Source of the DNA: Pseudomonas sp. CROZ-RG-20F-R04-15
Lineage (GTDB): Bacteria > Pseudomonadota > Gammaproteobacteria > Pseudomonadales > Pseudomonadaceae
DNA length: 63,755 nt
Direction: 5' to 3'
Assembly (NCBI RefSeq): GCF_022662375.1
Contig: NZ_JAKNQL010000032.1
Span: 1-63,755, forward strand
This document shows positions 17,344 through 25,382 of this stretch, piece by piece (positions within the stretch are counted from its first letter, which is position 1; the number at the start of each line of letters is the position of its first letter). Both the position numbers and the translations under genes were made by a program. A model generated the notes under the pieces. That model was not told where the DNA came from and ran no database searches. It saw only the letters and a list, made by a program, of their open reading frames with translations.

Positions 17344-17520
17344 TTATTCGTTGAGTTTGGCGAGGATCTTGTAGACCACGGTAGCGAGGATCATCAGCAT
17401 GCCGATCCACATGGCGAAGACGCCAGCGTTCTTGTCACGGAAGTTGAAACCGACGGCCAGCAGGAGCATCCCGGTGAGGATCGGCACGAGCATGGCGTGG
17501 AAGGAAGACATCGTGATCAT
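17344..17520 (-). CDS. Small two-helix membrane protein
   Basis: 58 residues from ATG 17520, or 55 from an ATG three codons later. The sequence M-S-S-F-H-A-M-L-V-P-I-L-T-G-M-L-L-L-A-V-G-F-N-F-R-D then V-F-A-M-W-I-G-M-L-M-I-L-A-T-V-V-Y gives two hydrophobic helices joined by a short charged turn (N-F-R-D-K-N). The frame is fully open with good codon use and lies just upstream of the MscS-type gene on the same strand. I do not know its function. It may be a small membrane subunit or a stand-alone conserved Pseudomonas protein. Confidence 0.75.
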   Translation of the reverse strand: MITMSSFHAMLVPILTGMLLLAVGFNFRDKNAGVFAMWIGMLMILATVVYKILAKLNE

Positions 17521-17636
17521 GGAGACTGCCTTGTCGAAATGAGTGATGTAAGTCTAGGTCGGTTTTGGCTGAGCCGTTCTGATGTGTATCAGAATTGAGC
17601 CGGTTTCAAAATGAAATCTGTGCTGCCTGGACTGAC

Positions 17637-17704
17637 GCTTTCGCGAGGAGGCTCGCTCCCACATTGGAATGCATTTCAAACTGTGGTAGCGAGCCTGCTA
17701 GCTT
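17637..17704. repeat. REP inverted pair, partly degraded
   Basis: TTCGCGAGGAGGCTCGCTCCCACA at 17640-17663 faces a second copy, TGTGGTAGCGAGCCTGCTAGC. Both differ by single bases from the consensus. The unit abuts the stop codon of the aminopeptidase gene. Confidence 0.85.
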
Positions 17705-18994
17705 TTAAGGCAATTCGCGGCAGGCGTAGAACGCGCTCAGCACTTTGACCAGATGCGCCAGGTCATGGCTGCCGCACAGCTCACGGATCGAGTGCATGGC
17801 GAAGGTCGGCAGGCCGATATCGACCGTGCGCACACCGAGGTGGCTGGCGGTGATCGGGCCGATGGTCGAGCCACAGCCCATGTCGCTGCGCACCACGAAA
17901 CTTTGCACTGGCACTTCTTCGGCCATGCACAGATGGCGGAAGAACCCGGCGGTTTCGCTGTTGGTGGCGTAGCGCTGGTTGCTGTTGACCTTGATCACCG
18001 GGCCGGCGTTGAGTTTCGGGCCGTGGTTGGCGTCGTGCTTTTCTGCGTAGTTGGGGTGCACGCCGTGGGCGTTGTCGGCCGAGACCAGCAGGGATTTCTG
18101 GATGGTGCGGACGAACTCGTCACCTTCCGGCAGCAGACGGCGCAAGGTCTGTTCGAGCATCGGGCCGTCGGCACCGCAGGCCGAGCAGGAGCCGACTTCT
18201 TCGTGGTCGTTGCACACCAGCACGCAGGTTTCGTCGGTTTCGGCGGTGAGCAAGGCTTGCAGGCCGGCGTAGCACGACAACAGGTTGTCGAGGCGCGCGC
18301 CAGCGATGAAGTCACCGTTCAGGCCAATCACAGCAGCGCTTTGCGTGTCGTAGAAACTCAGCTCGTAATCGAGCACGACGTCGGCGTTCAAGCCGTGTTC
18401 GCGGGCCAGTTGATCGGTCAGCACTGCGCGGAAGTCGACACGCTCGTCACCGGCAAATTGCGCGAGGATTGGCGGCAGTTCGGTCTGTGCGTTGATCGCC
18501 CAGCCCTGATTGGCTTCACGGTTGAGGTGAATGGCCAGGTTGGGAATGATGGCGATCGGCGCCTTGAAGTCGATCAACTGGCTTTCGACCTTGCCGTCGC
18601 GGCGGAAAGTCACGCGGCCGGCCAGCGACAGATCACGGTCGAACCACGGTGCCAGCAGCGCGCCGCCGTAGACTTCAACGCCCAGTTGCCAGAAGCCCTG
18701 ACGCTGCAGTTCCGGCTGCGGTTTGACCCGCAGGCACGGGCTGTCGGTGTGCGCGCCAACCAGACGGATGCCGCCGTGCAGGGGTGAGGTGCGGCCCATT
18801 TTGATCGCGACGATCGAGGAGTCGTTACGGGTGACGTAATAGCGGCCGTTTGGCTCGGTGGTCCATGGCTCGCGCTCGTCGAGGCGCACGAAACCGGCGG
18901 CCTCCAGACGCTGCACCAGACTGGCGGTGGCGTGGAACGGGGTAGGGGAGGCCTTGAGAAAGTCGATCAGGCCTTGGTTCAACTCTTCGCGCAT
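17705..18994 (-). CDS. apeB: M18-family aspartyl aminopeptidase
   Basis: 429 residues, the normal length for bacterial M18 peptidases. Metal and catalytic motifs are visible: V-G-A-H-T-D-S-P (about 80-87), D-H-E-E-V-G-S (about 264-270), V-S-A-D-N-A-H-G-V-H-P-N-Y (about 307-319) and the late H-S-I-R-E-L-C-G (about 405). These coordinate two zinc ions. The enzyme removes N-terminal acidic or other residues from peptides in the cytosol and forms a large dodecameric shell in this family. Single gene flanked by REP elements on both sides. Confidence 0.93.
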   Translation of the reverse strand: MREELNQGLIDFLKASPTPFHATASLVQRLEAAGFVRLDEREPWTTEPNGRYYVTRNDSSIVAIKMGRTSPLHGGIRLVGAHTDSPCLRVKPQPELQRQGFWQLGVEVYGGALLAPWFDRDLSLAGRVTFRRDGKVESQLIDFKAPIAIIPNLAIHLNREANQGWAINAQTELPPILAQFAGDERVDFRAVLTDQLAREHGLNADVVLDYELSFYDTQSAAVIGLNGDFIAGARLDNLLSCYAGLQALLTAETDETCVLVCNDHEEVGSCSACGADGPMLEQTLRRLLPEGDEFVRTIQKSLLVSADNAHGVHPNYAEKHDANHGPKLNAGPVIKVNSNQRYATNSETAGFFRHLCMAEEVPVQSFVVRSDMGCGSTIGPITASHLGVRTVDIGLPTFAMHSIRELCGSHDLAHLVKVLSAFYACRELP

Positions 18995-19064
18995 AAGAAA
19001 CTCCAGACAGCAATGGGCGGGAGTTTAACGCATCGGCGGGGGAATTGAATCTGCACCGGGGCCC

Positions 19065-19156
19065 CTGTGGGAGCGAGCCTGCTCGCGAAAGCGATTGATC
19101 AGTCAACATCAATGCAGAATGTGATAGCGCTTTCGCGAGCAGGTTCGCTCCCACAG
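19065..19156. repeat. REP inverted pair (REPIN-like)
   Basis: Two facing REP copies (19065-19093 and 19131-19156) around an AT-richer spacer. Lies between rluA-family and apeB genes on the minus strand. Confidence 0.92.
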
Positions 19157-19173
19157 GGTTTCGGTGGTGTCCG

Positions 19174-19809
19174 TCAGAACGGTGCAGGGCACTCGAAGCG
19201 CAGGCGTTCGCCGGTTTGCGGATGGGTGAAACTGAGCATGCTCGCGTGGAGGCACAGGCGTGGCCATGCCGCCAGCGCCTGCTCGTGGGCGTAGAGCCCG
19301 TCGCCGAGCAGCGGATGCCCGATCGACAGCATGTGCACGCGCAACTGGTGCGAACGGCCGGTAATCGGCGTCAGCTCGACGCGGCACCAGTCGCCGCAGC
19401 GCTCCAGCACGCGCCAGAAGGTCAGCGCATGTTTGCCGAATTCATGGTCAACCACGTGGCGCGGTTTGGTTGGTGGGTCGTAACGCAGCGGTAAATCGAT
19501 GCTGCCGCTGTCCAGTTCCGGCTGACCCCAGGCCAACGCGGTGTAGGCCTTTTCGGTTTCGCGGTCGTGAAACTGGCGCGACAGTTCGCGGTGCGTGTCG
19601 GCGTCACGCGCGAGCAGAATGATGCCGGAGGTTTCCCAGTCCAGACGATGGACGATGCGCGCTTCCGGGTAGCCGTTTTCCTGCAGGCGGGTAATCAGGC
19701 AATCCTTGTTGTCGTCGGCGCGACCGGGCACCGAGAGCAGCAACGTTGGTTTGTCGACCACCAGTACGGCGGCGTCCTGATGGATGATGCGGATGTTGGA
19801 CAGCGGCAT
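19174..19809 (-). CDS. RluA-family pseudouridine synthase
   Basis: 211 residues. The catalytic aspartate is in H-R-L-D-W-E-T-S-G-I (about 54-63), the hallmark of the RluA group. The second motif, R-S-H-Q-L-R-V-H-M (about 150-158), and the final L-C-L-H-A-S-M-L segment also match. The short length and lack of an S4 domain fit RluA itself (23S rRNA U746 and tRNA U32), though TruC-like enzymes are alternatives. It lies downstream of minE with a very long hairpin between them. Confidence 0.88.
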   Translation of the reverse strand: MPLSNIRIIHQDAAVLVVDKPTLLLSVPGRADDNKDCLITRLQENGYPEARIVHRLDWETSGIILLARDADTHRELSRQFHDRETEKAYTALAWGQPELDSGSIDLPLRYDPPTKPRHVVDHEFGKHALTFWRVLERCGDWCRVELTPITGRSHQLRVHMLSIGHPLLGDGLYAHEQALAAWPRLCLHASMLSFTHPQTGERLRFECPAPF

Positions 19810-19834
19810 TAAAACAGCCTCGTAACAAATGCCA

Positions 19835-19882
19835 ACGGCGGTTCAGGGCCATTCCCGCGTGGGGATGGCCCTGAACCGCCGT
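19835..19882. terminator. Very long perfect hairpin between minE and rluA
   Basis: 18-bp perfect arms (19835-19852 and 19865-19882) close a 12-base loop that itself pairs TCCC with GGGG. No strong T-run follows on either side, so termination is likely but not certain. Confidence 0.6.
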
Positions 19883-19900
19883 CGTTCCTGCCGGATCGAC

Positions 19901-20155
19901 TCAGCGATCAGGCAGGGTGATGTTGAGTTCCAGAATCGAGCAACTGCCCTGGCTTTCCAGTGCAACATGTACGTCGTCGTTGCCGATGTTGACGTACTTG
20001 CGGATCACGTCGACCAGTTCCTTCTGCAAGGCTGGCAAGTAATCCGGCGTGCTGCGCTGGCCGCGCTCATGCGCCACGATGATCTGTAGACGCTCTTTCG
20101 CTACCGAGGCGGTACTTGGCTTTTTGTTGGCACGAAAGAAGTCAAAAAGGTTCAT
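19901..20155 (-). CDS. minE: Cell division topological specificity factor MinE
   Basis: 84 residues, normal length. The N-terminal M-N-L-F-D-F-F-R-A membrane-targeting segment and the anti-MinCD helix with A-K-E-R-L-Q-I-I-V-A-H-E-R (about 20-32) are intact, followed by the dimerising topological domain. MinE activates MinD ATPase and drives pole-to-pole oscillation, so that the Z-ring forms at mid-cell. Its ATG shares one base with the minD stop, so the two are translationally coupled. Confidence 0.97.
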   Translation of the reverse strand: MNLFDFFRANKKPSTASVAKERLQIIVAHERGQRSTPDYLPALQKELVDVIRKYVNIGNDDVHVALESQGSCSILELNITLPDR

Positions 20156-20967
20156 TACCTACCTCCAAACAGGCGCTCGAAGAATCCCTTCTTCTCGACA
20201 TCGAGGAAACGGTGGGCTTTTTCTTTGCCCAGCAAACGGTCGACGGTATCGCTGTAAGCCTGACCGGCATCGCTCTGGTCGTCGAGAATCACCGGTACGC
20301 CCTGGTTGGATGCCTTGAGCACCGCCTGGGATTCCGGGATCACGCCGAGCAGGGTTACCGAGAGGATTTCCTTGACGTCTTCAACGCCGAGCATTTCGCC
20401 CTTTTCAACACGCTCTGGATGGTAGCGAGTGATCAGCAGGTGTTCCTTGATCGGGTCTTCGCCACGTTCGGCGCGACGCGATTTGCTCGCCAGCAGGCCG
20501 AGCATGCGGTCCGAATCTCGTACCGAGGACACTTCCGGGTTGGTCACGACGATCGCTTCGTCAGCGAAGTACATGGCCAGGTGTGCACCTTTTTCGATGC
20601 CGGCCGGGGAGTCGCAGACGACGAACTCGAATTGTTCCTTGAGCTCCATCAGGACTTTTTCCACGCCTTCGACAGTCAGCGCGTCTTTGTCGCGGGTCTG
20701 ACTGGCGGCCAGTACGTAGAGGTTTTCCAGACGCTTGTCTTTGATCAGCGCCTGTTGCAGGTTGGCTTCGCCGTTGACCACGTTGACGAAGTCATACACC
20801 ACGCGGCGCTCGCAACCCATGATCAGGTCAAGGTTACGCAAGCCCACGTCGAAGTCGACGATCACTGTTTTGTGGCCGCGCAGAGCGAGGCCGGTACCGA
20901 TAGCGGCGCTGGTGGTGGTCTTACCCACACCACCCTTGCCGGATGTAACCACGAGAATCTTGGCCAA
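20155..20967 (-). CDS. minD: Septum site-determining ATPase MinD
   Basis: 270 residues. The deviant Walker A is G-K-G-G-V-G-K-T-T (residues 10-18); D-F-D-V-G-L-R-N-L-D and D-S-P-A-G-I-E are the switch regions. The C-terminal amphipathic membrane helix is K-K-G-F-F-E-R-L-F-G-G. The start is TTG, read as L-A-K-I-L-V-V, with GGGGTG ahead at 20972-20977; no ATG lies nearby. The family start supports this codon. ATP-bound MinD binds the membrane and recruits MinC. It precedes minE with a one-base overlap. Confidence 0.97.
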   Translation of the reverse strand: MAKILVVTSGKGGVGKTTTSAAIGTGLALRGHKTVIVDFDVGLRNLDLIMGCERRVVYDFVNVVNGEANLQQALIKDKRLENLYVLAASQTRDKDALTVEGVEKVLMELKEQFEFVVCDSPAGIEKGAHLAMYFADEAIVVTNPEVSSVRDSDRMLGLLASKSRRAERGEDPIKEHLLITRYHPERVEKGEMLGVEDVKEILSVTLLGVIPESQAVLKASNQGVPVILDDQSDAGQAYSDTVDRLLGKEKAHRFLDVEKKGFFERLFGGR

Positions 20968-21136
20968 GGTGTTTCACCCCTAAGGAAGAAGGACTTTTTA
21001 GCCCCTGAAAAACATCTCTTGAAAACTACTGCAGTCGGACAGCCTTGGCTGGAATTTGGCTTTGAGCCTTTTTCCTACTTCGTTTGAGCCGTTTTCGCTA
21101 CGTTTTAGAGATGCTTGGAAAATGCGGCAGTATCCG

Positions 21137-21874
21137 TTAAAGCCGAATGATGTTCAACACGTCGCCCGACAGGCTGACCTGTACGCCCGAGCCCCACATC
21201 GGGTCGCGGCGCAAATCTTCGGAAACCTTGTAATGACCGGCGATGGAGATCAGTTCAGCGCTCAATTGCTGACAGAAAATCCGTGCCTTGGTATCACCCT
21301 TCACGCCGGCCAGCGCACGGCCACGCATCGGGCCGTATACATGGATGTTGCCATCGGCGAGAAGTTCCGCCCCCGGACTGACCGAAGACACCACGACCAG
21401 ATCGCCACCCTGGGCATATATCTGTTGGCCACCACGTACTGGCGTGGTGATGACGCGGGTCGGTTTGACCGTTGGCTCCGGCGGTTTTTCCGGCTTCTTT
21501 TTGACTTCGGCTTCTGGAGTTTCCAGCGGCCGTTCACGGGCGCCCGACGGCGGCAGCACCGGAATATCGATGGCGATGGCGGCGGCGATGTCTTCGATGC
21601 GGCTGGCGCGAATCGCCAGGGTGCGCAGGCCATGTTGACGGCAGACGCGCATCAGCCCCGGCAGATCGACGGCACCTTCGCTCGGCGGCAGTTTGTCCAG
21701 CGCCAGAACCAGTGGCGCGTTGCTGAAGAAGTTCGGCGCCTGGGCGACTTTGGCGGCCAATTGCCGATCGAGGCTTTCGAGGTCGTTACGGGCCAGTTCC
21801 AGCACAGTAATGGCCAGCATGCTGCCCTTGAGCTGGAATACGGGATCTTGGTCTAACGGTTCGGTTTGGCTCAT
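21137..21874 (-). CDS. minC: Septum inhibitor MinC
   Basis: 245 residues from ATG 21874 (M-S-Q-T-E-P-L-D-Q). A frame 22 residues longer, opening at 21940, is unlikely because the shorter start matches family length. The N-terminal FtsZ-binding domain (about 15-100) is followed by a Pro/Lys-rich linker (about 115-145). The C-terminal beta-helix (about 150-245) carries R-S-G-Q-Q-I-like V-R-G-G-Q-Q-I-Y-A, V-V-S-S-V-S-P-G-A-E and G-R-A-L-A-G-V-K-G motifs for dimerisation and MinD binding. It blocks FtsZ polymerisation at the poles. The gap to minD is about 170 bases. Confidence 0.96.
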   Translation of the reverse strand: MSQTEPLDQDPVFQLKGSMLAITVLELARNDLESLDRQLAAKVAQAPNFFSNAPLVLALDKLPPSEGAVDLPGLMRVCRQHGLRTLAIRASRIEDIAAAIAIDIPVLPPSGARERPLETPEAEVKKKPEKPPEPTVKPTRVITTPVRGGQQIYAQGGDLVVVSSVSPGAELLADGNIHVYGPMRGRALAGVKGDTKARIFCQQLSAELISIAGHYKVSEDLRRDPMWGSGVQVSLSGDVLNIIRL

Positions 21875-21991
21875 GTCGGCATACAACGGCTTGTCACTAA
21901 AAGTGCCGAGACTTATAACGAGAACGCCCGCGAGCCGCAAGCCGGGTCGAACGATGTAGAATGCGCGGCCACTGTATTTACGGAAGCTTTA

Positions 21992-22924
21992 ATGGATCGC
22001 CCGCGTTTTCGAAAAGCATTTTTATCGCCACGCTTCTGGCCGCTCTGGTGCGGTCTGGGGCTTTTGTGGCTGATCGTGCAGTTGCCGTATCCGGCCTTGC
22101 TGACCATCGGTCGCGTTCTGGGCGCCTTGATGTATCGCGTGGCCGGCGACCGGCGGCGCATCGCCAAGCGCAATCTTGAGCTGTGCTTCCCGGAAAAGTC
22201 CGCCGCCGAGCGCAAACGCCTGCTCAAGGAAAACTTCGCCTCCACCGGCATCGCTTTTTTTGAAATGGCCATGAGCTGGTGGTGGTCGCGCGAGCGTCTG
22301 GCCAAGCTGGCTCACGTTGAAGGCCTGGAGCATTTGCAAAAGGCCCGGCGCGAAGGCAAAGGCGTGATCCTGATGGCGGCGCATTTCACCACGCTGGAAA
22401 TCGGCGCGGCACTGCTCGGTCAGCAACACACCATCGACGGCATGTACCGCGAACACAAGAATCCGCTGTTTGATTACGTTCAGCGCCAGGGCCGTGAGCG
22501 GCACAACCTCGATTCGCTGGCGGTGGAGCGTGACGACGTGCGCGGCATGCTCAAGTTGCTGCGCTCTGGCCGGGCAATCTGGTACGCACCGGATCAGGAT
22601 TATGGCGCCAAACAAAGCATCTTCGTGCCGCTGTTCGGCATTCAGGCGGCGACGGTGACGGCGACGACCAAATTTGCGCGGCTGGGTAAGGCACTTGTAG
22701 TGCCGTTCACTCAGGAGCGTCTGGCCGATGGCAGTGGATACCGCTTGGTCATTCATCCGCCGCTGGAAGATTTTCCCGGCGAGACCGAAGAAGCCGACTG
22801 CATCCGCATCAATCAGTGGGTCGAGAGCGCCTTGCGTGCCTGCCCCGAGCAATACCTGTGGGCGCATCGCCGCTTCAAGAGCCGGCCACCGGGCGAGCCG
22901 AAGCTGTACGCCAAACGCCGTTGA
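21992..22924 (+). CDS. Lipid A biosynthesis lauroyl/myristoyl acyltransferase
   Basis: 310 residues from ATG 21992 behind GGAAG at 21982-21986; a longer open frame upstream overlaps the minC promoter region and is discarded. The H-x4-E catalytic motif is A-A-H-F-T-T-L-E (about 133-140). An N-terminal membrane anchor (F-W-P-L-W-C-G-L-G-L-L-W-L) leads. LpxL/HtrB enzymes add a secondary acyl chain to Kdo-lipid A precursor at the inner membrane. It is divergent from minC, as in P. aeruginosa (from memory PA3242). LpxL versus LpxM cannot be settled here. Confidence 0.92.
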   Translation: MDRPRFRKAFLSPRFWPLWCGLGLLWLIVQLPYPALLTIGRVLGALMYRVAGDRRRIAKRNLELCFPEKSAAERKRLLKENFASTGIAFFEMAMSWWWSRERLAKLAHVEGLEHLQKARREGKGVILMAAHFTTLEIGAALLGQQHTIDGMYREHKNPLFDYVQRQGRERHNLDSLAVERDDVRGMLKLLRSGRAIWYAPDQDYGAKQSIFVPLFGIQAATVTATTKFARLGKALVVPFTQERLADGSGYRLVIHPPLEDFPGETEEADCIRINQWVESALRACPEQYLWAHRRFKSRPPGEPKLYAKRR

Positions 22925-22959
22925 TTGACCCATCCTTTTGAGCACCATGGAGTGTTGCG

Positions 22960-24132
22960 ATGAGCCCAGCTGAACCGGTCACAGGTTTGATTCTTTCCGG
23001 CGGCGGGGCTCGGGCGGCGTATCAGGTGGGAGTGCTGGCGGCGATTGCCGAGTTGCTGCCATTGGGTGCGGACAATCCGTTTCCGGTGATCGTCGGCACC
23101 TCGGCCGGGGCGATCAACGCGGTCAGCCTGGCCAGTGGCGCTACCGATTTTCGTGCCGCCATCGAACGTCTCACCTTGTTCTGGCAGGGCTTTCGCAGCC
23201 ATCGCGTGCTGCGCAGTGACTGGCCCGGGGTTATTCGTCAGGCCAGTCGTTTTGTCAGCCACAGCTTATTGGGCATGGGCCGGCAACTGCCGGTGGCGCT
23301 GCTCAACAGTTCACCGCTGCGCGTCCTGCTCAATGAAAAACTGCACATGCCCGGCATCGCCGAATCCATTGCACGCAAGCAATTGCATGCGGTGGCGGTG
23401 ACCGCGTTCGGCTATGAATCCGGACAAGCGGTGACGTTCTATCAGGGCGGCGGCAAGATCGATTCGTGGCTGCGCCATCGGCGCATCGGGGTGCCGACGC
23501 AACTGTCGGTGGATCATTTGCTGGCGAGTTCGGCGATTCCGTTGTTGTTCGCGCCTGTGAAAATCGGTGATGAATATTTCGGTGACGGCGCGGTGCGGCA
23601 ATCGGCGCCGATCAGCCCGGCGCTTCACTTGGGGGCGAGCCGGGTGCTGGTGGTGGGCGTCAGCGGCAACCCGCGCGGGTTTGATCCGCAGCAGCCGCTG
23701 GAGCGCACCTACACCGGACAACAGCCGACGCTGGCGCAGATTGGCGGGCACATGCTCAACAGCACGTTCATTGACAGCCTCGAGAGCGATATCGAGTTGC
23801 TGCAGCGTCTCAACCAGTTCAGCCACTTGATGCCCGCCGGCACGCCGACCCGCGAGCTGGGTGTGGCGCCGGTGGAAGTGCTGGTGATCTCGCCCAGTCA
23901 GCCGATCGATGAAATCGCGGCGCGGCATCGCCAGGAATTGCCGGCGGCGTTGCGCTTGTTTTTGCGCGGGCCGGGGGCGACCAAGACGAGTGGGGCAGGG
24001 GTGTTGAGTTATCTGCTGTTCGAGGCGGGGTATTGCAGCGAGTTGATTGATCTGGGGCGCAGGGATGCATTGGCCAAGCGTGAAGAACTTTGCCGGTTTT
24101 TGGGGATATCCGCGGCGGTGGCCCCGGCCTGA
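22960..24132 (+). CDS. Patatin-like phospholipase
   Basis: 390 residues. The oxyanion loop S-G-G-G-A-R-A-A-Y-Q-V-G (about 13-24), the nucleophile elbow G-T-S-A-G-A-I-N (Ser about 49) and the catalytic D-G in F-G-D-G-A-V (about 207-212) are all present, so it should be an active lipid acyl hydrolase. No signal peptide is visible. It starts 35 bases after the acyltransferase with the same orientation and is probably co-transcribed; a role in membrane lipid turnover is inference. Confidence 0.9.
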   Translation: MSPAEPVTGLILSGGGARAAYQVGVLAAIAELLPLGADNPFPVIVGTSAGAINAVSLASGATDFRAAIERLTLFWQGFRSHRVLRSDWPGVIRQASRFVSHSLLGMGRQLPVALLNSSPLRVLLNEKLHMPGIAESIARKQLHAVAVTAFGYESGQAVTFYQGGGKIDSWLRHRRIGVPTQLSVDHLLASSAIPLLFAPVKIGDEYFGDGAVRQSAPISPALHLGASRVLVVGVSGNPRGFDPQQPLERTYTGQQPTLAQIGGHMLNSTFIDSLESDIELLQRLNQFSHLMPAGTPTRELGVAPVEVLVISPSQPIDEIAARHRQELPAALRLFLRGPGATKTSGAGVLSYLLFEAGYCSELIDLGRRDALAKREELCRFLGISAAVAPA

Positions 24133-24146
24133 AATCTGCAGTGAGG

Positions 24147-24215
24147 CCTTCGCGAGCAGGCTCGCTCCCACATTGAAACCCGGTCGAATGTGGGAGCGAG
24201 CCTGCTCGCGAAGCT
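24147..24215. repeat. REP inverted pair (tail-to-tail)
   Basis: CTTCGCGAGCAGGCTCGCTCCCACA and its inverse flank a 17-base spacer between two converging genes. Confidence 0.92.
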
Positions 24216-24222
24216 TTTAAGA

Positions 24223-25008
24223 TCAGAAGTGGAACTTCACCAGGAAGCTGGTCACGTTCTGATTGGTGGTGAACGCACGGGTGTCGTCGATCCCGTACTT
24301 GTCTTTCCAGTAGTCGTACTCAACACCGACGTACAGCTGCTTCTCGCCGAAATTCAGCGCCTTGCCCAGGTCGTATTTGACCTGTGGGTTGAAGTGAAGG
24401 TTGGCGTGGTATTCGCCACGGTTGTTGACGTCGTTGTCGACCACCCAGTCCATGTAACCGTCGATCAGCACGTTGGAGTCGCCAACCGGAATGGTGTAGG
24501 ACCAGACCGGGGTGATCTGCCAGACGTTGTCACCCGGGCGCGAGCCTTCGGTGTGGCGCTGGTAGAAGTTCAGCTGGAAGTAGTCGAAACCCGGGATGGC
24601 CAGGTCGAAGCCAGGACCGATCAGGTAGGACTCGACGTCTCCCTCGCCGAACTCGTAAGTCATTGCCAGCAGGACGTCCTTGATCGGGCCGAATTCGATC
24701 TTCTGGTCGAGCACCTTGCCCAGCGAGATACGCGGCTGGAACTCGCCGTAGTAGGTGTTCGGGCCGACGTTGAAGTCTTTGGCACCGTTGTAGAAGATCT
24801 TGTCGACGAACAGGAAGTTGTCCCCGTACTTCCAGGCATCGGCGTGCTCGAAGGTGACGGTCTGCTGAATCGCAGGATTGACCTTGAAGTCTTTACCGTA
24901 GAGGTAGGTCAGGCTGTTGTTCTGCCACTGCAGCAGGCCATCGGCCATGGCCTGGCCGCCGGCCAACATCGATCCCGCGAGCATCAGGCTGGTGCACATA
25001 CGTTTCAT
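24223..25008 (-). CDS. Tsx/OmpK-like outer-membrane channel, paralog 1
   Basis: 261 residues with a signal peptide (M-K-R-M-C-T-S-L-M-L-A-G-S, cleavage after G-G-Q-A-M-A). The mature part alternates aromatic and polar residues as in a 12-strand beta barrel, and it ends in S-F-L-V-K-F-H-F, a terminal-Phe BAM signal. The family of nucleoside-specific channels (Tsx, OmpK) fits. It is about 70% identical by eye to the next gene at 25383, with the same length. At the end of the urate cluster, it likely passes purines or nucleosides across the outer membrane. Confidence 0.85.
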   Translation of the reverse strand: MKRMCTSLMLAGSMLAGGQAMADGLLQWQNNSLTYLYGKDFKVNPAIQQTVTFEHADAWKYGDNFLFVDKIFYNGAKDFNVGPNTYYGEFQPRISLGKVLDQKIEFGPIKDVLLAMTYEFGEGDVESYLIGPGFDLAIPGFDYFQLNFYQRHTEGSRPGDNVWQITPVWSYTIPVGDSNVLIDGYMDWVVDNDVNNRGEYHANLHFNPQVKYDLGKALNFGEKQLYVGVEYDYWKDKYGIDDTRAFTTNQNVTSFLVKFHF

Positions 25009-25329
25009 TCGGTTGCTCCCAAAGTAGGTGTTCCACGTTTATTTTTTTAAGATCGGCGCTCTGGTGTGGCGCCTTTTTTCGTTGCTGCAAAAAGTCATCC
25101 GATCGGTCAGCTTCGTTGCTGTTAGCAAGAGCCGAGCCAAGGCTTTCGAAACGCAAAAAAACGCCCTCTCGGCTGCTGAAAAACAGTCGATTGCGCGCGT
25201 TTTCGGGATGCCTCGGTACTGGCCGGGGCCGGGATAAGTTGGCCCGTCGGTCAGGAATTAAATCCGGGCTTTTTTTTAGACCGAATTCAGATGGCCGCGG
25301 AGAATACTGACTCAACGGCCAGGTCTCAA
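25009..25329. other. Gene-free spacer between channel paralogs
   Basis: About 320 bases without a plausible gene. It includes A/T-rich tracts (25041-25047, 25269-25278) that could hold the promoter of paralog 1. I see no riboswitch or recognisable ncRNA. Confidence 0.5.
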
Positions 25330-25377
25330 GTGCCCCGCAACAGAGCACCGACGACAGGTATGGGGCACGGTTGCGGG
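25330..25377 (-). terminator. Hairpin after channel paralog 2
   Basis: CCCGCAAC (25334-25341) pairs with GTTGCGGG (25370-25377), with a competing GTGCCCC/GGGGCAC pair inside. It lies 6 bases past the stop of the paralog 2 gene. No T-run, so a weak or Rho-dependent end. Confidence 0.45.
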
Positions 25378-25382
25378 CCATC

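Noticed and set aside
25009..25382. Possible purine riboswitch or small RNA between the channel genes
   Set aside because: No purine aptamer core or conserved structure could be seen; only A/T tracts and a weak hairpin.
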